A stretch of 22,211 bases of DNA from a virus, in the IMG/VR virus record IMGVR_UViG_3300027733_000224, positions 1 through 22,211 of that record; one strand, written 5' to 3'. Below, one piece after another: positions 19,838 to 22,211 of the stretch (positions are counted from its first letter, which is position 1; each line of letters starts with the position of its first letter). The translations under genes and the position numbers were made by a program. The notes below the pieces were generated by a model. The model saw only the letters and a list, made by a program, of their open reading frames with translations, ran no database searches and was not told the DNA's origin.

Positions 19838-21610
19838 AGACTCATGCTGCACCGGCGCGAAAACGCGGAACATCAGAGCGGCTGCGACTTGGTAAATCTC
19901 ACAATCTCGCGCATGGTTTGCGCCGATGCGCGTCCACTTTTTGACCTCGCGCCCGCGCATGTCCTTGTCGATGATAAGCCGTTCTCCGTTCAGGTGCTTC
20001 TCGTAGGTCGGCGGCGCGTCGTCGTGCCGTTGCCAGTCGGCTCCTTCGCCTTCAATCAGTCGTTGGAGGATGTATTGCAGCGGCTCGGTTGCAAGGTGCC
20101 AGCATTGCGCCCGCTGGCCGTCCTTGGCTTTCGCGTGCCACCTTTTCGAGTATAGGCGCGTCTCATGTTGGCCCTTCTTGGTCCCGGCCTTGATCTCCCA
20201 TTCCCAACCGGTCTTCCGGTTGCCGTCACCCTTAAATCCCTGCCAGCCGTATTTCGTGATGATCCCCGCCATGCGTTCCTGGTCGAATCCGACGTCAAGA
20301 AAAGTCAGCGCCGGATCCACTCCATATTTTTCGCGGATGCGATCGCACTCAGCATCGGTCGGGACGTAGCCGAAATACAGGAGTTTTGACGCGCCCCCTT
20401 CTGCCCATGCGCGAATTGCCATCCAAAAGTGGTCGCCGCCTGCGTCAATGGTCGCAAACCGCATCTTCTCTTCGTCGATCTTCCGCGCCTCTTCGTAGTC
20501 GCCAGCCGTGTAGCCGCTGGACCGCAGCACAATCGCCTTAGTTCCCTGCGACTCATTCCATCCGACCGCCCTGCGTTTCTGATGCCATTGCTTGAGCTGC
20601 GTATGGTCGCCAATCGCCATTTGTCTATCAGCGGTGATCTTTTGCAGGACATCATCGGCCCATGGAATCCACCAAATGGCACCGGCATCGAGGTGGAAGC
20701 CCTCATATCCTCGCAATCCGTTTTCGTTCGTGAGAATGTAGCCGTCATTTTCCTGATAGGAATCATGCAACATCCTTCGGTTCGCGGGCGTGTCGGCAAA
20801 CTCGGCTTTGCATTCCTCATTCGGACAGACGCGCTGGGTCGTATCCGCTGTCGCTTGGTCGTCGGGTGTGCCGTTCTCGCGCTTGATTTCATCCCAGCGA
20901 AGTTGCTCGAAAGTGAACGGATGCACGGCAGAGCATGACGGACATTGCCACGCGAAGTCCCATTTCCGGCACTTGTCATGCTCAAGGTGCAGCTCGGAGG
21001 TTTGACCGCCGCTGTCCTCGCTGGCGATTTCCCCGGCTTGGGATGCTAAGACAAACTTTCGGTTCTCGCGGTTGTGCGACCGTCCAAGCCACTCGCGGAC
21101 CATGCCGTGCTTCCACTTCCACGCCTCGTCACCGAGACCGTAGGTGATCGACTTCTCTTGGAAGTTACTCATGTTTGCCCCGCCAAAAAGCTGGAACATG
21201 TGCGGCCAGACGATGGCGTCCTTGCGGACGGCGTTACGAAGCTGGGATGGCCAGAGAGCTTTTAACGGTTCGCATCCTCGGAGCGATTTCAGCAGTCGCG
21301 TTTCCGCCCAAAGTTGAGCGTCCGAATCAGTCTGCGATGCGTAGAGGGTGGAGCCTGGAGATTCCGAAACGATCCAGCAGGTGATGGCCTCGAAAAACGT
21401 GGACTTCCCAGCCCCGGTCGGAAACAGCATGACCATGTGGCGGGTAACATAATCTGCAAAGCACCCCATCGGCTTGATTAGCCAGCGGGTTTGAGACGGA
21501 TCGAACATGCCCGAACGCTCGGAGTTTTCAACCGGGACATGCATCGCGGCCCAGTCTGCCGGATGGAGGTCAGACGGCGGGGATAGCGCAAAGCGGAACT
21601 CGTCACTCAT
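19829..21610 (-). CDS. Terminase large subunit, GpA family
   Basis: A 593-aa packaging ATPase-nuclease of the lambda GpA type. ATPase: Walker A FPTGAGKST at 63-71 and Walker B SITYGLGDEAW at about 154-164 (acidic D161, E162). A zinc-binding pair of CxxC-type motifs follows, CPSC at 223-226 and CPNEEC at 262-267. Nuclease: ATIDAGGDH with D389, LTFLDVGFD with D439 and NHARDCEIYQ with D569, the three acidic metal ligands. It would cut phage DNA and pump it into the prohead through the portal. The start overlaps the small subunit gene by 8 nt, and the stop lies inside element copy 1. Length is close to lambda gpA (641 aa). Confidence 0.95.
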   Translation of the reverse strand: MSDEFRFALSPPSDLHPADWAAMHVPVENSERSGMFDPSQTRWLIKPMGCFADYVTRHMVMLFPTGAGKSTFFEAITCWIVSESPGSTLYASQTDSDAQLWAETRLLKSLRGCEPLKALWPSQLRNAVRKDAIVWPHMFQLFGGANMSNFQEKSITYGLGDEAWKWKHGMVREWLGRSHNRENRKFVLASQAGEIASEDSGGQTSELHLEHDKCRKWDFAWQCPSCSAVHPFTFEQLRWDEIKRENGTPDDQATADTTQRVCPNEECKAEFADTPANRRMLHDSYQENDGYILTNENGLRGYEGFHLDAGAIWWIPWADDVLQKITADRQMAIGDHTQLKQWHQKRRAVGWNESQGTKAIVLRSSGYTAGDYEEARKIDEEKMRFATIDAGGDHFWMAIRAWAEGGASKLLYFGYVPTDAECDRIREKYGVDPALTFLDVGFDQERMAGIITKYGWQGFKGDGNRKTGWEWEIKAGTKKGQHETRLYSKRWHAKAKDGQRAQCWHLATEPLQYILQRLIEGEGADWQRHDDAPPTYEKHLNGERLIIDKDMRGREVKKWTRIGANHARDCEIYQVAAALMFRVFAPVQHESDI

Positions 21611-22145
21611 GCTCGGGATGTTCCGTCCAGAATTGGGAAAGCGCGTCGGAAAGCTGGCCTTGGATGTGGCGGATTCGGTCTTTCACGATGGGCCGACTGC
21701 GTTCAAGGGGAAGTCCAAGGCATAGCTGCGGGATTTCGTTCTCCATGACGCGGAGAGCGGCGGCAACAGCGGCTCCGATTCGGATGTCACGCTGGCCAAC
21801 TTCGTCCCGGCTGATTAATTGATTGAGTTCCTTGCGGACGGCAGCAGTAACCTTGAGTCCATCGAGCTGGGTCTTGAGGATCTTCGCATCGGTGATCGTA
21901 ATGCCCTTTGCCTTTAGCCCTTGCTCGATTTCGTCCAAAGTCATCGTGCCAGTGCTGGCTTTTGAAGATGGCGCGGAATACTGCGAACGCTCGTCAGCCC
22001 TCGGGCGGATTCCAGCCTTAAACTTTCGGAGTCCTTTCACGTCGTGCGCGTCAATACCGGCCTTTTTGGCCTCGTTGATTTGACCCAAACTCATCCCAAG
22101 TTCGGCAGCAATCACGCGAACGGTTTTTTGTTTTTTTGCCGGCAT
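21603..22145 (-). CDS. Terminase small subunit-like DNA-binding protein
   Basis: A 180-aa protein starting MPAKKQKTVRVIAAELGMSL. The open frame reaches the window end (22211), but the first 22 codons carry the TATAAT promoter candidate and look like leader, so the ATG at 22145 is chosen. The N-terminal RVIAAELGMSLGQINEAKKAG is a winged-helix HTH of the lambda Nu1 kind, which recognises cos or pac. The middle is low complexity, and the C-terminal half (ITITDAKILKTQLDGLKVTA; KELNQLISRDEVGQ) is helical, as in subunits that contact the large terminase. It directly precedes the large subunit gene with an 8-nt overlap. Confidence 0.75.
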   Translation of the reverse strand: MPAKKQKTVRVIAAELGMSLGQINEAKKAGIDAHDVKGLRKFKAGIRPRADERSQYSAPSSKASTGTMTLDEIEQGLKAKGITITDAKILKTQLDGLKVTAAVRKELNQLISRDEVGQRDIRIGAAVAAALRVMENEIPQLCLGLPLERSRPIVKDRIRHIQGQLSDALSQFWTEHPEHE

Positions 22146-22162
22146 TTGTAAGTGCTTGATTG

Positions 22163-22195
22163 TTACGGTATTATAAAAAAGAAAACGATAGTCAT
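22163..22195 (-). promoter_or_regulatory. Candidate late promoter upstream of small terminase
   Basis: A perfect TATAAT at 22175-22170 on the minus strand, in an A/T-rich run (CTTTTTTATAAT), 25 nt before the small terminase ATG. No good TTGACA lies 17 nt upstream (GATATG there), although ATGACT occurs with a shorter, 14-nt spacer. Transcription would start near 22163. The rest of 22146-22211 holds nothing else I can identify. Confidence 0.4.
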
Positions 22196-22211
22196 ATCCC
22201 GCGCGACGCAC

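Noticed and set aside
1-22211. Attachment sites, integrase, tRNA genes
   Set aside because: None could be recognised, so I cannot say whether this is a prophage or a lytic phage.

Overview
The window is the late, structural half of a lambda-like siphophage or prophage. Every gene I can support lies on the minus strand, so the map reads from high to low coordinates. Packing is very tight: most junctions are 4-nt ATGA overlaps or gaps under 30 nt, there is no gene-free stretch over 300 bases, and I see no tRNA, insertion sequence, CRISPR array or integrase. The host cannot be fixed from sequence alone. A GH75 chitosanase-like lysis enzyme and the scarcity of Shine-Dalgarno sequences would fit Verrucomicrobiota or a related Gram-negative group, but this is a low-confidence inference.

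Layout in transcription order. (1) Packaging and head, 22.1-15.8 kb: small terminase, GpA-type large terminase, small gpW-position connector, lambda-type portal, a ClpP-like prohead protease whose C-terminal third looks like an internal scaffold start (C/Nu3 arrangement), and the major capsid protein, followed by a strong intrinsic terminator. (2) Sugar-modification insert, 15.7-12.9 kb: a 730-aa protein combining a family-2 glycosyltransferase, a second glycosyltransferase-like region and a SAM methyltransferase, then a small overlapping ORF and a second family-2 glycosyltransferase. (3) Neck and tail, 12.8-3.1 kb: head-tail joining, tail completion, tail terminator and tail tube candidates, G/GT chaperones with a lambda-type GGGAAAG -1 frameshift site, a short tape measure, several tip or baseplate-type proteins, and a 559-aa fibre. 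(4) Lysis cassette, 3.1-1.2 kb: coiled-coil protein, holin-like peptides, a small lipoprotein, a 27-aa membrane peptide, the GH75 enzyme, a second holin-like protein, a small unknown and a mini-zincin, most joined by ATGA overlaps. (5) Window edge, 1.2-0 kb: an HTH protein and a calcineurin-type phosphoesterase cut off at base 1.

The least expected signal is a repeated element with core TTGACATTCGC. It occurs five times, always on the coding strand. Four copies end 25-35 nt before a start codon (gpW-like gene, internal scaffold start, first neck gene, a tail protein gene), and the fifth lies about 110 nt before the tail tube gene. In the three intercistronic copies the stop codon of the upstream gene is the TGA inside TTGACA, and a short hairpin follows. 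It could be a phage late promoter, an mRNA leader or a conserved recombination boundary. With the terminator after the capsid gene, it suggests transcription stops after the head genes and is re-initiated for the tail genes, with the glycosylation genes in between.
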